Of a stretch of 64,000 bases of DNA, positions 24,990-38,282 are shown in pieces. The notes beneath the pieces were generated by a model. That model ran no database searches and was not told where the DNA came from. It saw only the letters and a list, made by a program, of their open reading frames with translations. The position numbers and the translations under genes are program-made. This DNA is from Blasia pusilla (Eukaryota; Marchantiophyta; Marchantiopsida; Blasiales). Every line of letters starts with the position of its first letter. Position 1 is the first letter of the stretch. The stretch spans positions 24,056,001 through 24,120,000 of the forward strand of contig CM114274.1 in assembly GCA_050084515.1 (NCBI GenBank). Direction: 5' to 3'.

Positions 24990-25562
24990 AGCTCACACGT
25001 ATCATATGGCCCGGACGTCGCTCGGGTCTCCGTCCTTCCGACGGACTGAGAGCGTGTGAAGTTGTCGGTCGTGCCGTCCAGGAAAGACTCGCCGGCGCGG
25101 TCGGATGCTGAACATCGCCATCCGGTCTTTTACTTCCCGCCGTCCCGCGCCCGAGCGACGCTGAAAAAGACGGCGCGTGCGGACGACGAAACAGCGACGC
25201 AGCAAGAAAGAACTACAGAGACTCAGAGAAAGAAAGAGAGAGAGTGCTGAGATCCGTGCAATGGAGGAGGAGAGGAAAATCGACAGAGAGAGGGAGTGAG
25301 AGGGAGAGAGAGATTGATGCGACGAAATTTTTGGTGCGGGGAAATCGCGGATTTGGAGCGAGGGCGGGATCAGGAGGAGGGGAATTGAGGATGGACTCTC
25401 GACTATGCGCGGAGGATGGAGAAGGATGAGAATTTTGACAGCGGCGTTAGGTGCGAGAAAGATTTGATAGCGGAGCGGGAGCCCGATCGTGTGGATTGAG
25501 AGTAGGAGACGGGAGGAGAGCGTAATTTTAAGGCAATTTGGGGGAGTGTGTAGGGGGGAGGA
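24990..25562 (+). promoter_or_regulatory. Presumed promoter and 5' leader of SEC23 gene
   Basis: Base composition switches abruptly from AT-rich to GC-rich and CpG-rich at about 25000. GA-rich purine tracts (GAGAGAGA-type, 25215-25310) precede the ATG at 25563, a pattern common in plant core promoters and leaders. No TATA box or transcription start can be fixed. Confidence 0.45.
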
Positions 25563-28500
25563 ATGGCTGTGAGGCTGTCGTTGGGGCAGAGTCCGACGGA
25601 TTCGGAGTTGCAGGAAGGGTGCGGCTTGCCGTGGGGAGCAACGATCACCCCGTTTGCAGCGGCAGATGAGGATAACAGGCCCCCGGTGCCCGGAGTGCAT
25701 GCTCAGGACCTTCCCCGTTGCGAGACTTGCTACGCGTACATCAATGTGCTGTGTGAGTTGGAGCGGTGGTCATGGACCTGCATTTTGTGTGGAGGTCTGA
25801 ATGGACTTCCTAATGAATTCGCTGATCGATATGCGCACACTCCATCCGCTCCCGAGTTGTCGTCTTCGCTGGTAGACTTCGACTTCGACGGTACTTATCA
25901 GTCCCTTGAGAGGATTCTTACCCTGAAGAGCACAGCGGCTGTATGGCTTCCGTTCTGCTCAAATTATACATTCTACTTCTTGATTGCTCGAGTTCCAGTA
26001 ACCTCTTAGTCCCACGTATTCTATTCATATCTTTTGTCGTCACTCATGATGTGGGACTCGAATTGTACTAGTCTTTGAATATGAATTTTAGGAATTCAAT
26101 TTCTTGCTTCGTATACTTGCGAGTATACGTGAAGCAAAATCCTGGTCAGTTTCAGGATTCTGGAATCGTAAAGAGCACCTCAAGGCCGAATTTATGTTCT
26201 TGCAGATATCCCGAGATGTGGAGTGTTCACTCATTTGCATTTGCACTGTTGTACGTCGTATTAACAAAGATGTAGTTCACATGGGACTAGTAAACCTCGA
26301 GTTCTTTTTGTGACTTTCCAGCTCTCGTATCTAGTGGTAATCTTGAAGAAAGGCAGATGCCTACAAGTGCGCACATAGTAGGCTGGAGACACTGAAATCG
26401 CAACATATATGATTCTGTGCTGTTAGATCTATTTCAGGGAGAGTTCTTTTTGTAAGAAATAAGACCTCATACCATAGCTAGCTTTTACACAACTTTGTCT
26501 GATTTAGACTAAGTTTTGCAGAAATTTAACGTTATTTCTATTACATGATCAGAAGAAGATGGGCCCTTGTTGGAGAAAGATTTTCAAGCACGACCTGTTT
26601 TTGTTGCAGCCGTAGATCTGTCAGGTAATTCAAGTCATTTAGTACAAGTTGTTTCTGCCTTCGTAGTTCTCTTCAGGAACGATTGTGAATTGGAAATGGT
26701 CAAATGGTCCCAGTCGGCATGAAATCTAATTGTTTTTTCTTGGTCCAGGGATGGGACCTGTTGATGAGAGCTCTTACTTTCAATGACTTTCTGATTACGT
26801 GCAGCTTCTGAAGAATTTTTGGAGCTTGTGAAGAGCGCTCTTCTTGCAGCTTTAGAAGGTTTGGTTCAACACTATTTCTCATGTGTGGACAGCAGTACCC
26901 AATGAAAATGAGACCACGGTTTGTTAGCTCTTTATGACTGATGAACGACATAATATCAACAGCCCAACCAGGTAGGGGGAGCTTGAAAACAGAAACAGAA
27001 GACAAACAGCAGGACAGGAGCAGCCAGGGTAATGTGCATTCAAGATATCTACTTCTTTGCCACGTGCTCGTGTATACCCTGTTCTTTCATCTGTCCAATT
27101 CCCAGGAGCATACTTGTTTCATTCCTTGTTTGGCCTCATTTTCTATCCTCTTCCTTGTCAATCTGTTCTGGTGTGACAAACTTATATTTTGCCCTGCAGA
27201 ATAAGTCTTCTTGGAAACTCTAGGATGGGATGGTTTGTAAGGGAGAATTATTTACTGAGTGAAGTTTCTAGCCACGCTCATCAGGTGAGCAATGTCTACA
27301 TGGATTAACAACGTTTTTTTGACTATTGGCTGTTGGGTTTCGTGGTTGGCAGCAATAAGTCCAGGATCTTTGTTTGGTCTTGTTACTTTCAGTCACAAGA
27401 TAGGGCTTTATGACATACAAGGAGCAGTTCCTGTTGTCAAACAAGTTATCATTCCTGGAGATTTTGATGGGAGAATTCCAGTGGACCTGGAAAATATCAT
27501 GCCTCTTCAGTCCTTCTTAGCTCCTGTAAGTCTGTCTTGGAAGATCTTCGCGAATGTTGTCCGTGTTTGCTTTGAGTCCAGTGAGGTAGGTGGATCTCTG
27601 GAGATCTTGTCGTTTTTGTATGTACCTAGTGGGAATCATGTGCTTTTAAAACTCAGGATCTTTGAATGTGGACTCTCTCAATATTTGACAATCGGTATTG
27701 GTGACTCAGGTGGAGACCAATAAAGAACACATCGCTGCGGCACTTGAAACATTAAAACCCACCAGTTCGTGGGAGAGAGCAACTGCAGCCGGCCAAAGTG
27801 TAGAGGGTGTGACTATGGGTGGGCGGGGCTTTGGTGTCGCTATGGATGCTCTCGTCAAGTATTTAGGAGCAGAGCATGGTGTCACATACGCCCTTGGTAC
27901 GCATCACCATCTGTGTACATTTTGCTCAAAGTAACCTGCCATGCTCTTGTGGATCTCTTGTTTTGGTTTAGTTGTGTGCTTTATACAAGTTATGGTAAAG
28001 TCAATTGATAGTTCATCTAATGCCCATAGATTTAACTACTCCTTGCATCGATTTTATCCGGTGGTGGAGTCTTTGAACTATCTAATGATAAGTGCAGTCA
28101 ACTAATCCGTGAGGTGTACTAATATTGTGCCCTGGTTTTGGGAATGTATTTCTCGTAGCAAGGGTATTTTCTTTCCTTTCGGGTCCTCCAGACTATGGGG
28201 CAGGACAACTAGACACACAGCGCTATGGTGAACAGTATGCCAGCAAGGGCGAGGATGCTGATAAAGCTCTACTTCCTGAGCAGACTCCCTTCTACAAAGA
28301 CCTGGTGAGTAAGTGACTGTAAATGATGTTCACTTGCCATAGCTTGGTAGGTCCTTGTTTACAGCATTTACGATTCGATAATGTCTCATCACCTGATCTA
28401 AGCACTGGAATGCCAATTCTTCGATATGATGAGCAGGCTGCAACTGCAGTGCAGTTAGGAGTTTGTGTGGATCTGTTTGCTATCACCAATGAGTATACAG

Positions 28501-31500
28501 ACTTGGCATCCCTCAAATTTTTGAGCATCGAAAGTGGGGGTGGACTTTTTCTTTATTCCAACGCAGATGAGGCAACTCTGCCCCAAGATCTGTAAGTAAA
28601 CAAGTCTTTACACTGGAGTGAGTCCAGAGGAAAGCTGCTGTAGGAATTCTTCCTATGAATTGTTGAGAATGTTTGAGATCGCTGTGCTAGAAGATGTCCA
28701 CTAAAAACATCTAACACTATTTCCCTCTGTAGATATCGGATGCTGAGTCGTCCTTATGCCTTCGGCTGTGCTTTACGCGTGCGGACATCTCCAGAGTTCA
28801 AAGTTGCTCGTGTGGTAATTCTCATCTGCACTTGTCATAAATATGGTTTTGTAAGGTTTTGTCACGTTTGTGTGATAGCTGCCCACGTGTTGTCTCATGC
28901 AGGTGCACCCTAACTACTCCCACTAGAACAGAAGAATCATTATTTGCACAAGCCTCTTTCTTGAGGAAGCAGGGATGCCGGAAAGTTTCCTGAGTAACTG
29001 AAATCATAAAGTTGCTGAAAATGTAAGAACATGTGTAATTACGGTAATAGGATCTGTGCAGTTTTCTTGTTGCTTGTATTTACCTGCTGATGATATGAGT
29101 TACTGGTTCTCATTGTCATGTTCAAATACTTGCAGTATGGGCACTTCTTCCCAGATCCTCAGTATGACAACCTTCAGCACATCATTTGTTGTGATCAGTA
29201 TGCAACTTATGCTGTGGACTTTGAGTTTTCGACTCCAACAGGCTTTAGCAGGTACACACTGATGTAAAGAGACGGGTGCAAACCTCGTAGGAATTGGTGT
29301 CAAGGATCTTTGTGTTTGCTCCTAGTCCAGAGCTAGGATGCCGTTGGTACCAGCATCAATTTTTTCAGTGCATAGTATAGTGTAGCTTTCTGACAACTGT
29401 GGCCTGGTTGTTTGCACCTCTGACACATGATGTCATTCTGGCAAAAGTAAGACAACAAAGGAATGAGCTGAGTTTTTTTCCAGGGAAAGCATATGTTTCC
29501 TTGGGGCTCGAAATTAGGTTATCTACTGTTTTTGTGTTGACCACACGGCAGAAGATAAGTGATAGCAGTAGAAGCCAGTGGGTGTCAGCAATCAATGCTT
29601 AGCATGAACTAGAGTGCAAGAGATTGCAGCTTACAGTGCAGAAGTGAGCCAGGAGCCAGCCAAAAAAGTTATGAGAGAAGGGGATACCCTGCTCTGAAAT
29701 TTGGAGTATTTGACTACTGTGTATAATCTGAACCATCATGATGACATTTGCAGGAATAATGAAGCTCCCCCAGTTTTGCAAATTGCTTTTAAATATACAG
29801 TTATGCTTCCCATTGAAGATGATGAGAGGGAAGTATCTGGAATGGAACATCCCAAAGTGTAAGGACTCGGACATTGTATATCACATGGGTGCCTGCTTTC
29901 TTAAAGCTGATGTGATTGCCTTGATGATGGATACGGTATTGTCTATTAGGGATAGTTGAATGCACCCGAGCGTTTGATTGTTTGATTACATAAGCAATTC
30001 AAGATTTATTGGACTAGTGCTAGCTTTAGCTTGAGCCTACTGAAGGCGACATCTTTAGGTCTCAAATAATCAATAGAAAAGTGAAGTTTACTGCTTTGCA
30101 CTGAATCACATTGTCTTCATTGTAGAGATGTATGGCTTACAAATAAAATTGTATGACATATTACTCGCACTCTGAGCAGGCATGGATACGTGCTGAAGAA
30201 ACGATTAAGAGTTCGAACTGTACAACTTGGGATTGCACAAAGTATCTATGAATTGTACAACAGTGCAGACCCTGAAGTTATTCTTACCATTCTTACTCAC
30301 AAGGTATTGGCTAATTCCATTTTGTAACGGTTTACACTTAAGGTATTTTAGTTCCCCTTCATAACGGGGACTTGAGCTTGTCTTATGTATTAGGGTGCTG
30401 CACCCAGTGAAACCCTCAAGGTGAAAGATGTTTGTTGGAAGTGAATATTGGGTGAAGTAGATGTAACCTTTGAAACATTGATCAGGTTTTCAGAGTTCAA
30501 GTCAATTGCCGTTTCTATAAGTTTGCTAATCTCCTTATTGGTGTCTGATGACTAAGCAGAGATGGATGACTTATTTTGTTTGTTGTACGATTGCAGATTA
30601 TCCAGGCATCACTGAATGAGGGGGTGAAGGAGGGCCGGACACTGCTACATGATTGGCTGGTCATTTTAACTGCTCAATATAATGAGTTTTATAAGCTTGC
30701 CCGATTTGGACAGCCCAACTCATTCAGTAGGATTGATGTAGCTTTTTCAAGTTGCCATCAGTTGCAGCCATTGCCTAGGCATGTCTTTGCCCTCTTAAGG
30801 AGCCCTCTTCTTCGTACTCATGAAGAGGGTGTTCACCCTGATTACCGAATTTACCTTCAGTGCCTCTCCAGGTATGTTTGATGAAATGTGATCTTGAGAG
30901 GGTTTGTCTGGAAGTGTGTCTCTGACACGAGAATGAGGCCAAATCTATGTCATCTGAAAGTATGAACACAGGTTCTGGTTTGTGCTAGCTGTAGAAATCA
31001 ACTTTTCTAGGAGACAGGTGCCATAAAGCGGGGAGGCATTTCACTTGTCAGAGGCCGCTTTTGGTTTTTGGACATGATGTGTTTAAAAGTGGGAGTTAAG
31101 GAGCTGAAAAGTCAGCATCCTGCCCTGCACAGATTTTTACGATCTCACATGCTTTGTGATTTGTGATGCAGTGCGTTGGAGCCATCCTTCCTACTGCGGT
31201 CAGTGTATCCTGTGTTGTCCTCCTACTCGACTCCAGACAAGCAAGCCTACCCTAGACATTCGCTCAGTCGTGCTGCTCTCATCACCAGCGGTAGCCCAAT
31301 ATTCTTCATGGATGCTTTTACCACTCTAATTGTCTACTATTCGCCGACGGCAGATCCAGCACTACCCTTTCCACCACCTCAGAACTGTAAGTTTCCCCCA
31401 CAAATTTCTTGCAGGATTTGTGTGGGATTTAAACTGTGATACTGTTTAGGAGTATCACAGTTTACTTGGGATGCCATCACTGGAGGGAAAGATCCAGTGA

Positions 31501-32363
31501 AAGATCTTTCCCTCCATACTGAGGATTTGCTGGAAGAGATAAAATATTTGAGTTCGATATGCTTGATCTGGACAGTCCCAACTCACTTAGGCAGCCTTGC
31601 TATAGCTTTTGACTACCGACCTCTGGTAAAGGCAGGAAGGACATGGAGAACTTAGCCAAACCTGTGCTGTGCGTGTGATTTCTCACTTAGTATCTTGTGT
31701 TTGTGATGAAGCAGTTAAAAAAATAAGAAACCTCTTATCTAGACATCCTCTGTTTATTTGTATCAATTGGGCAGTTTTTTGTGACATCAGTCTTCTTTCC
31801 CTTTTAAGAAGTTGGAGTGGCGCTAAGACTCATTGTCTTTGCTGTAATTGTGGAAAAGCAATCACCGGGATTATCAAATGTTCTAGTTGTGTGCCATGAT
31901 GTATTTAGGAACAGCTGTCTATTCAATAATTGCAACGCTTACTGGAGGTTGTCCAGAAGTAAGCAATAGTCTGTCGAGGCAGTGAACTTTATCCTGTGGA
32001 AGTATGTAAATCATCAGATTCACAATGATACACATCATACCATCAGTCCTTAGTTCCGGAGGTAGGAAGCCTATCAATAGGCCAATTCTGTTGCACACGG
32101 AAAGGAACAAGTAATTTGGAGGAGTGATGAATGTACATTTGTGATGTGCAGGTCAATTACGAGCACTCATCAACAAACTTAAGCAGGAGAGAAATATCAC
32201 TCCCAAGCTGGTGATGATTAGGGGAGGCCATGACAATGCAGAGCCATTTGAGCGATACCTTATTGAAGAGCAAGATGTGGATGGATCTGGTGTTGCAACG
32301 GGCATGGGCTTTGTTTCCTTCCTAGATCAAATAGGGCGGGAGGTAATGCAGTACATGAAGTAA
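25563..32363 (+). CDS. SEC23: SEC23-type COPII coat protein (Sar1 GAP subunit)
   Basis: COPII inner-coat subunit acting at ER exit sites with SEC24 and as GTPase activator for Sar1. Exons: 25563-25890, 26553-26624, 26805-26858, 27353-27525, 27710-27896, 28159-28304, 28437-28591, 28733-28814, 29136-29251, 29754-29858, 30180-30303, 30597-30871, 31172-31386, 32152-32363. They join to 747 aa, the usual SEC23 length. Domains in order: zinc finger (C53, C56, C73, C76), trunk vWA-like domain (FVAAVDLSASEEFLELVKSA, GSLFGLVTFSHKIGLYDIQG), beta-sandwich, helical domain (LLHDWLVILTAQYN) and gelsolin-like domain ending EEQDVDGSGVATGMGFVSFL. The wording matches the divergent plant SEC23 lineage of Arabidopsis At4g01810 rather than the commonest SEC23A type. 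All splice junctions are GT-AG and phase-consistent. The gene appears intact. Confidence 0.95.
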
Positions 32364-33510
32364 CAGATCGTGTACTTCTCTCCCACATTTTTCTCCTTCC
32401 AAGCAGCTCATCTTGATTATATCTAGTCACTGGAGCGATTTTGGTTCTTGGATGGAACTGCGGAAGTGTCAGGTTCACACCTATAATTTGGACATCATTC
32501 ACATTGGATGTCTTTGTATAGGATAGTTACACTAGTCAGGTTCATCGTGGTGTGGACCAGAATTAGCCAATAATTGACACAATTTCCAAATCAAGGAAGG
32601 GATGACCTTCTTCACAAAGGCAAACATTCTTTATGCACCTTGCTCTAAGTCATCTTCGTGTCATCTGCTTTTTATAACCTGGCATGTGCGTTGGAATGTT
32701 CAATGTATAACAAAAGAAACAAAGTTCAATGAGTCTTGCAGGTGTCATCATATTTATATGTTACACTGGGATGAATCAGTTCATAGGAATTTGTTTGTTG
32801 CTAGCTGGGAGTGACTATTACTCCGTCCCAAAGAAATTAAATGGAATGATGCAGCAATTCTGTTCCGAAGGAGGTTGATGAGGAAGTGAACTTAAAGAGT
32901 GGGTGTGGATGTCATAAGCTGGATTCTTGGAAGTGTTCCCGTTGGTCATTCAAACATTGCCCATTCCCCTGAAATTTTTTCTTTTTATGGACACGTCTCT
33001 CCCACTATTCCTTGATGTGGTTGAATTTGAGTCTCTCTATAGGTTTGGTCATGGTTTTTTATCCTCTCATATTTCCTCACTCTTTTTGTATATGCGTATT
33101 TTGAGCAACTGTCAGGCAATCCCTTTGGACAACAAAATGGGATGAGCTATAGGAAATTATCATGAAGAATGGAAGTGCAAGTGAACAATTGGAGGAAGCC
33201 ATATAGAACTAAAACCAATGCAGTCTCAATTTAGCAAATTAAGTTATCCACAATGAACAACCCACAAGAAGAATTCATGACATTATCTCATTATCTAGCA
33301 TTCTCTAGCTTGAAAGGATAGTTTGCTTACTAGTTCCCTTATCTAGCATTTCTAACTCGATAAAATTAGTCTGAAAGGGGAATTTGCGTAGTAGTTCCCG
33401 AATTGGCTTAGAAAGAGAAATTGCATATTAGTCCACGAGAAAATTTGCTTGGAAGGAGAATTTGCATATTAGTTAGCTGAATTTGCTAAGAGGATTTAGG
33501 GTTTAGGGAA
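32364..33510. other. SEC23 3' flank
   Basis: 3' UTR and intergenic sequence. I see no gene. Confidence 0.5.
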
Positions 33511-34051
33511 GCACAACCGAGTGATACACACGAAGTTCTGAGAGATTTGCGTTTCTGCTCTTGTAGATTTGAGGATTTCAGATCTGAATCTTGCCGAGGA
33601 CATAACTTTGAGGTGGAGTGTCATATAAAGCTGAGATTTGGAGGCAACGTGGAGTATAAGGAGGCGCCCTAGCCCTCAGAATTGCAAGCACAACCGAGTT
33701 ATACACACGAAGTTGTGAGAGATTTGAGTTTCTGCTCTTGTAGATTTGAGGATTTCAGATCGGAATCTTGCTGAGGCCATAACTTTGAGGTGGAGTGTCA
33801 TATGAAACTGAGATTTTGAGGCAACGTGGAGTATAAGGAGGCGCCTTAGCCCTCAGAATTGCAAGGACAACCGAGTTATACACACGAAGTTGTGAGAGAT
33901 TTGAGTTTCTGCTCTTGTAGATTTGAGGATTTCAGATCTGAATCTTGCCGAGGCCATAACTTTGAGGTGGAGTGTCATATGAAGCTGAGATTTTCAGGCA
34001 ACGTGGAATATAAGGAGGTGCCCTAGCCCTCAGAATTGCAAGCACAACTGA
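33511..34051. repeat. Tandem repeat, three 177-bp units
   Basis: Units start at 33511 (GCACAACCGAG), 33688 (GCACAACCGAG) and 33865 (GGACAACCGAG), exactly 177 bp apart. A fourth truncated start is at 34042 (GCACAACTG). The units are nearly identical, differing by single-base changes. No ORF spans them. Confidence 0.95.
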
Positions 34052-34941
34052 CTTCTAGCCCCTTCTACTTGGCTTAATGTTCACACCCCAACGCCAACCT
34101 CCTGATCCATTCTGTACCCTTGGTTCCCCCCGTGGCTCCCCAAAGTAGAGTGTAGGTCCCAAGCACTCTCTAAGACCCTTCCCTTTACATCTACTTTTGG
34201 GGTTCTCTGACCTCCCCCTATCTTTGGGAAAGTACTTTCGGGCCGCCCTTTTAAGGCCCTCAACCTTGTCCTTCTCATAAATTTTGGCATATTTCTCGGT
34301 CTCTGCTTATGTGTTTGTTTGGATCTTTGGTGTGTTGGAATCGACTTCACATAAGCTTTCCAACGCTAGCTTACTTTTCCCAAACGCATCAGGGATCTGG
34401 TTGTTATGAACTAGAACACAATAAAACCCCAAACGCTAATCAAGTTCCAATTCCAGTACTCATCCTCTTTGGCAACCCACTCTTCTTAGACTCGAATCTT
34501 CTCAAGTCTTGGTTCACATCTGGTCTAGGTTTCCCGAGTCACCACGGTTACCACATGAAACGCTCAACCCTACTTGCGTCCCATATCTCATGTCGCCTTA
34601 CACAGACTCCTCTAACGCGCATCCATTTTTGCATGAGCCTACTAGAGTCTTGATGTTCCGCATTGGCGCACGTTTGGTTATGAAGGTCGCGACACTCGAG
34701 TACTCCAAATTGGAATTTAATTACAACATTACATTCTATTCTCATACCTTGGTAGCATTTCGAAACTCTATTATTCAACACACCATTAGCAAAATGGGAT
34801 AGAAAAAGTAACTAGTCAAATTAACTAAAGAGCCCAAAGCATCCCCATGGCAACGGGAGAGAGACAACAAGATGTGGATGAGAAATTAACCACATTCAAA
34901 AGACAATCACTTCCAATCCATGAGGAAAGAATATGTAAGGA
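34052..34941. other. Unassigned sequence between tandem repeat and LINE
   Basis: Moderately GC-rich with short ORFs on both strands and no family features. It could be part of an older LTR element, but no boundaries were found. Confidence 0.4.
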
Positions 34942-35061
34942 AATGGTAAATGGTAAATGGTAAATAGATCAAGCCCGTGGGACCCAAAGGGTCAAAAGGC
35001 TGAAAAACACATTACAAGTCATTCATTCACGGACCCTAAAAAAGATCCTTAAGACCTTCTC

Positions 35062-38000
35062 CTAGCTATAGCCTAGAGCAGTTGGGCGATGAATGATGAC
35101 GTCCCTAAGATAACAACCTAAATCATAAGGCACTAGTTGTAGTAAAGAATAGAAATTCTCCACATCTATTTTATGAGCTAGTCTAATTTCTTCATACCTT
35201 GGACATGTAACAAACACATGCTCTTCATCTTCAATATTTTCTCCGGCACATAACCTACAAATTCGTTCACTTCTATCAATTTTAAACCATCGTCTTTCCT
35301 CAATTCCTAGCCTATGTGACCCAGGTTCTATGACGTGCGATAATATGTCGTAAGAACGTGGAGATCCCTGCAAGTAGGTATCCTTGTTCACAATATACAA
35401 GCATAGGATTAACATGAAGTTGATAAAACTCCATTTTGGTGCCTGGACTGCTCCAAATGATGTTGAGAGATTGCTTTTGTAGATGCTCACGGAGGGCCAT
35501 CGGTTTCAAGTCCCAATTGCGTTCCGCCACATTCCACTTTGAAGACCAAGTCACCACATCCGCCATCCACCCTATGGAACGTGTGGCTCGCAAAGCTTGA
35601 TGAGGGAGGCGAGAAACATCAAGAGATCTCACCTTGCGATGCAAGTGATGGTCAAGTAAAGAGCTTCACTTCTAGAGGAAGAAAACTGTTTTCGCAAGAA
35701 GAATAGCATACGGAGTTTGGTTTCTTACACCCAATTCCTCTTGTAGAAAGATCTTTTGCACTCTTTCCATGCGCTCCCAACCTGTCTTCTTACAACAAGG
35801 GCCCCAAACTTGGGTCCCATATAAGATCACCGGCAACACTAAGCTCTTAAATAAGAATTTCCTAAGACTCCAAGACACAAGATGAGCTCTTCTACACCGG
35901 TTTAAAAATGAATATAGAGCTTTGTAACCAGCTTCTACTCTCTTTTGCACGCAAAGTGCCCAACTATAGTCATGAGAGAAATCGATGCCTAGATATTTGT
36001 AACTCTTCACTTGTTCTAATTGTAGACCTTTGTAAAAGAACGAGAACTTGGATCTAGTACCCACTATAATGACTTTAGACTTCTCCATATTAATCTCCAT
36101 CTGATTCTGGGTACAAAACCTTGCCAAAGTGTCGAGGTGCTTTTGTAAACAATGCCATCACGTGCTAGTAATATGATATCATCTGCATACAATAGAGCTT
36201 TGATGACAAAGTCCCCAAGCTTAACACCTTCACTATCACATTCCTCCAACCACTTTGCGATATCATCTATGAAAACTCCAAAAAGTGTAGGGGAGAGAGG
36301 GCAACCTTGAATGACTCCAATGGTACTCAAGATCTCTTGAGTTTGTGAACCTTTGATCTTGGCCCAAACGGAATGGTATAACGTGGCCATAGCTGCTAGG
36401 AGATTTGGTGGTACTCCAATGGCTTGCAGCCTTTCCCATAAGAGCATGCGAGGTACAGTATCAAAATCTTTCTTGAAATCGATCAAGCCGTAAAATAAAG
36501 CTTTTCCATTGCCCTTAGATTTCTCCCATAAAACACGCAAGGCCAAGATATGGTCGATGGTGTTGTATGTTGGATGAAAACCAGCTTGGACCCGTGATCT
36601 CTTTTGGAAAGTCTCTGTCCATGTGCTCAACTTTGACTCCACCAATTTCCCAAACAACTTGGCAAAAACACTACCCACCATGATAGTGCGATAGTTTGTT
36701 ACCAAGTCCTTCCTTCTGATTTGTGAATAGGAACAATCTCCCGTAGCGACCAGGTTGAAGGAAAACCATAGATAGCAGCATCACCCAATACTTTGGTGAG
36801 GATCGGACCAATACAATCTCCTCCCCACTTGAAAAGTTCAATAGAAAGACCATCCAAATCCTCACATTTACCATTCGCCAATCTTCTAAGTTGAGTCATC
36901 ACCTCTCCTTCAGAGAATAAGTCAGGTATTCCTTCACAACGTGGCATAGATGTAGCATCGGGGAAGAAATAGAGCTTTTCGGCAAAAGATATCAAAGACT
37001 TGGGATCAAGAATAGGTTTTGAAGACCGTACTACTAACCGTCTCCAAAATGATTTGGGGTCCTCATGCAGCTCCCTTGTCAAGGACTCTTGTTTTCGCCG
37101 CAAGAAAGCTCGTTTCTTAGATTTCACCAAGTATTTGTAAAGGCTCGTCATAATAAGCCGACTTGGGATATCCAAAGATTTATTAAATGATCGTGCCCTT
37201 GCTTGCTTGCATTCAGAGTCAAACCACCCATTACAAGGCAACCTCCTAGCACTTCTATCCCTGTGGCACGAAAAGAACTTAGTTGCAGTGTTTTTGAGCA
37301 ATTCGGTTAGTTGCATACTTGCCGTGTTTGGATCCGCGCTCCATACAATGCGAGTCAAGAGTTCTTGTAAATGTAGCATATAAAGATCTTTTTTACCAAG
37401 ATCTAAGCGAAACTTGGGAGAAGCTAAAATAGATTGACATGTCGAGAGAGGAATGGCCTTTGATAGTGAGAGAGTAAACAAAAGAGGTGCATGATCTGAT
37501 TCATGCTGAGGTTCTAGAATATCAAATTTAGAGATAAGAGAGCTATCAGCGGGCGAGGACAGAAGATAATCGATGGTGCTAGCGCCGGTAGAGGAGAAAC
37601 ACGTGTTGGAGTGAGAGTTGGGAAAATGAGAGGTTCCATTAAGAACTTTCAAATTAGAAGTGGCTCCAAAGGTTAAAAAATGCTCTGTCAAAGGATTTGT
37701 AGAAAGATCTGAAGAGATTCTAGACCACAAACCATCCTCATCTTCTTCGAGAAGAGGAGAAATCAAGGAATCACTAAATTGGGTAAATTGGGCAGTACGT
37801 GTGCGAGCATTGAAATCTCCAACTAGAAAGACTTCACCTTTGCTTTGATATTTGAGAACATCCCCAATAAGTCGATGGAACGGTTGACTTCGATTGTGAG
37901 TGCGTGTTGAGTAGATAGGCATGGAAAGTGGTGCAAAATAACAAACTGCCAAATAACAATAAGATCCCCCAGCCAAACCAAGACGTAGCCAATGATATTG

Positions 38001-38264
38001 GCCCCCGATATCTTGATCTTCTAGATGAATGAGAGGTAGAAATTGAGACCTGATGAAAGTAGCAATACCGCCATAACCCCTTCCTGCCCGTTGCCTTCTT
38101 TGATTCCATGTCGATCCCACCAAAGTAAACCCTTGCATCTCTGCAATAGTATTGCTCTCATGTTCCCAAGTCTCCACAATATTGATAATATCCGCCATCT
38201 CCCAAATTGGTAGAGCACTCACATACTTTGTTTTTGAAAGGCCTCGTATATTCCACATCAACAC
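35062..38264 (-). pseudogene. LINE ORF2: endonuclease, reverse transcriptase
   Basis: Frame 38264-36699 (521 codons) holds the endonuclease: WNIRGL, ETWEHES, GGIATFIR, VGDFNAR, STIDYLL and ESDHAPLLFTL supply the catalytic Asn, Glu, Asp and His motifs. It runs into the RT N-terminus (RLANGKCEDLDGLSIELFKW). After a frameshift near 36705 the RT core follows (YGLIDFKKDFDTVPR, GVIQGCPLSPTLF, LLYADDIILLA). A second frameshift near 36127 leads to the thumb (SYKYLGIDFS, LPVILYGTQVWGP). A third frame carries CRLCAGENIEDEEHVFVTCP, a zf-RVT type Cys/His motif. The enzyme is dead but all domains are recognisable. Confidence 0.92.
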
Positions 38265-38282
38265 TCTCAGCTTCTTGGATTG

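Noticed and set aside
33511-34051. CRISPR array
   Set aside because: Units are contiguous 177-bp tandem repeats without unique spacers, in a eukaryotic genome.
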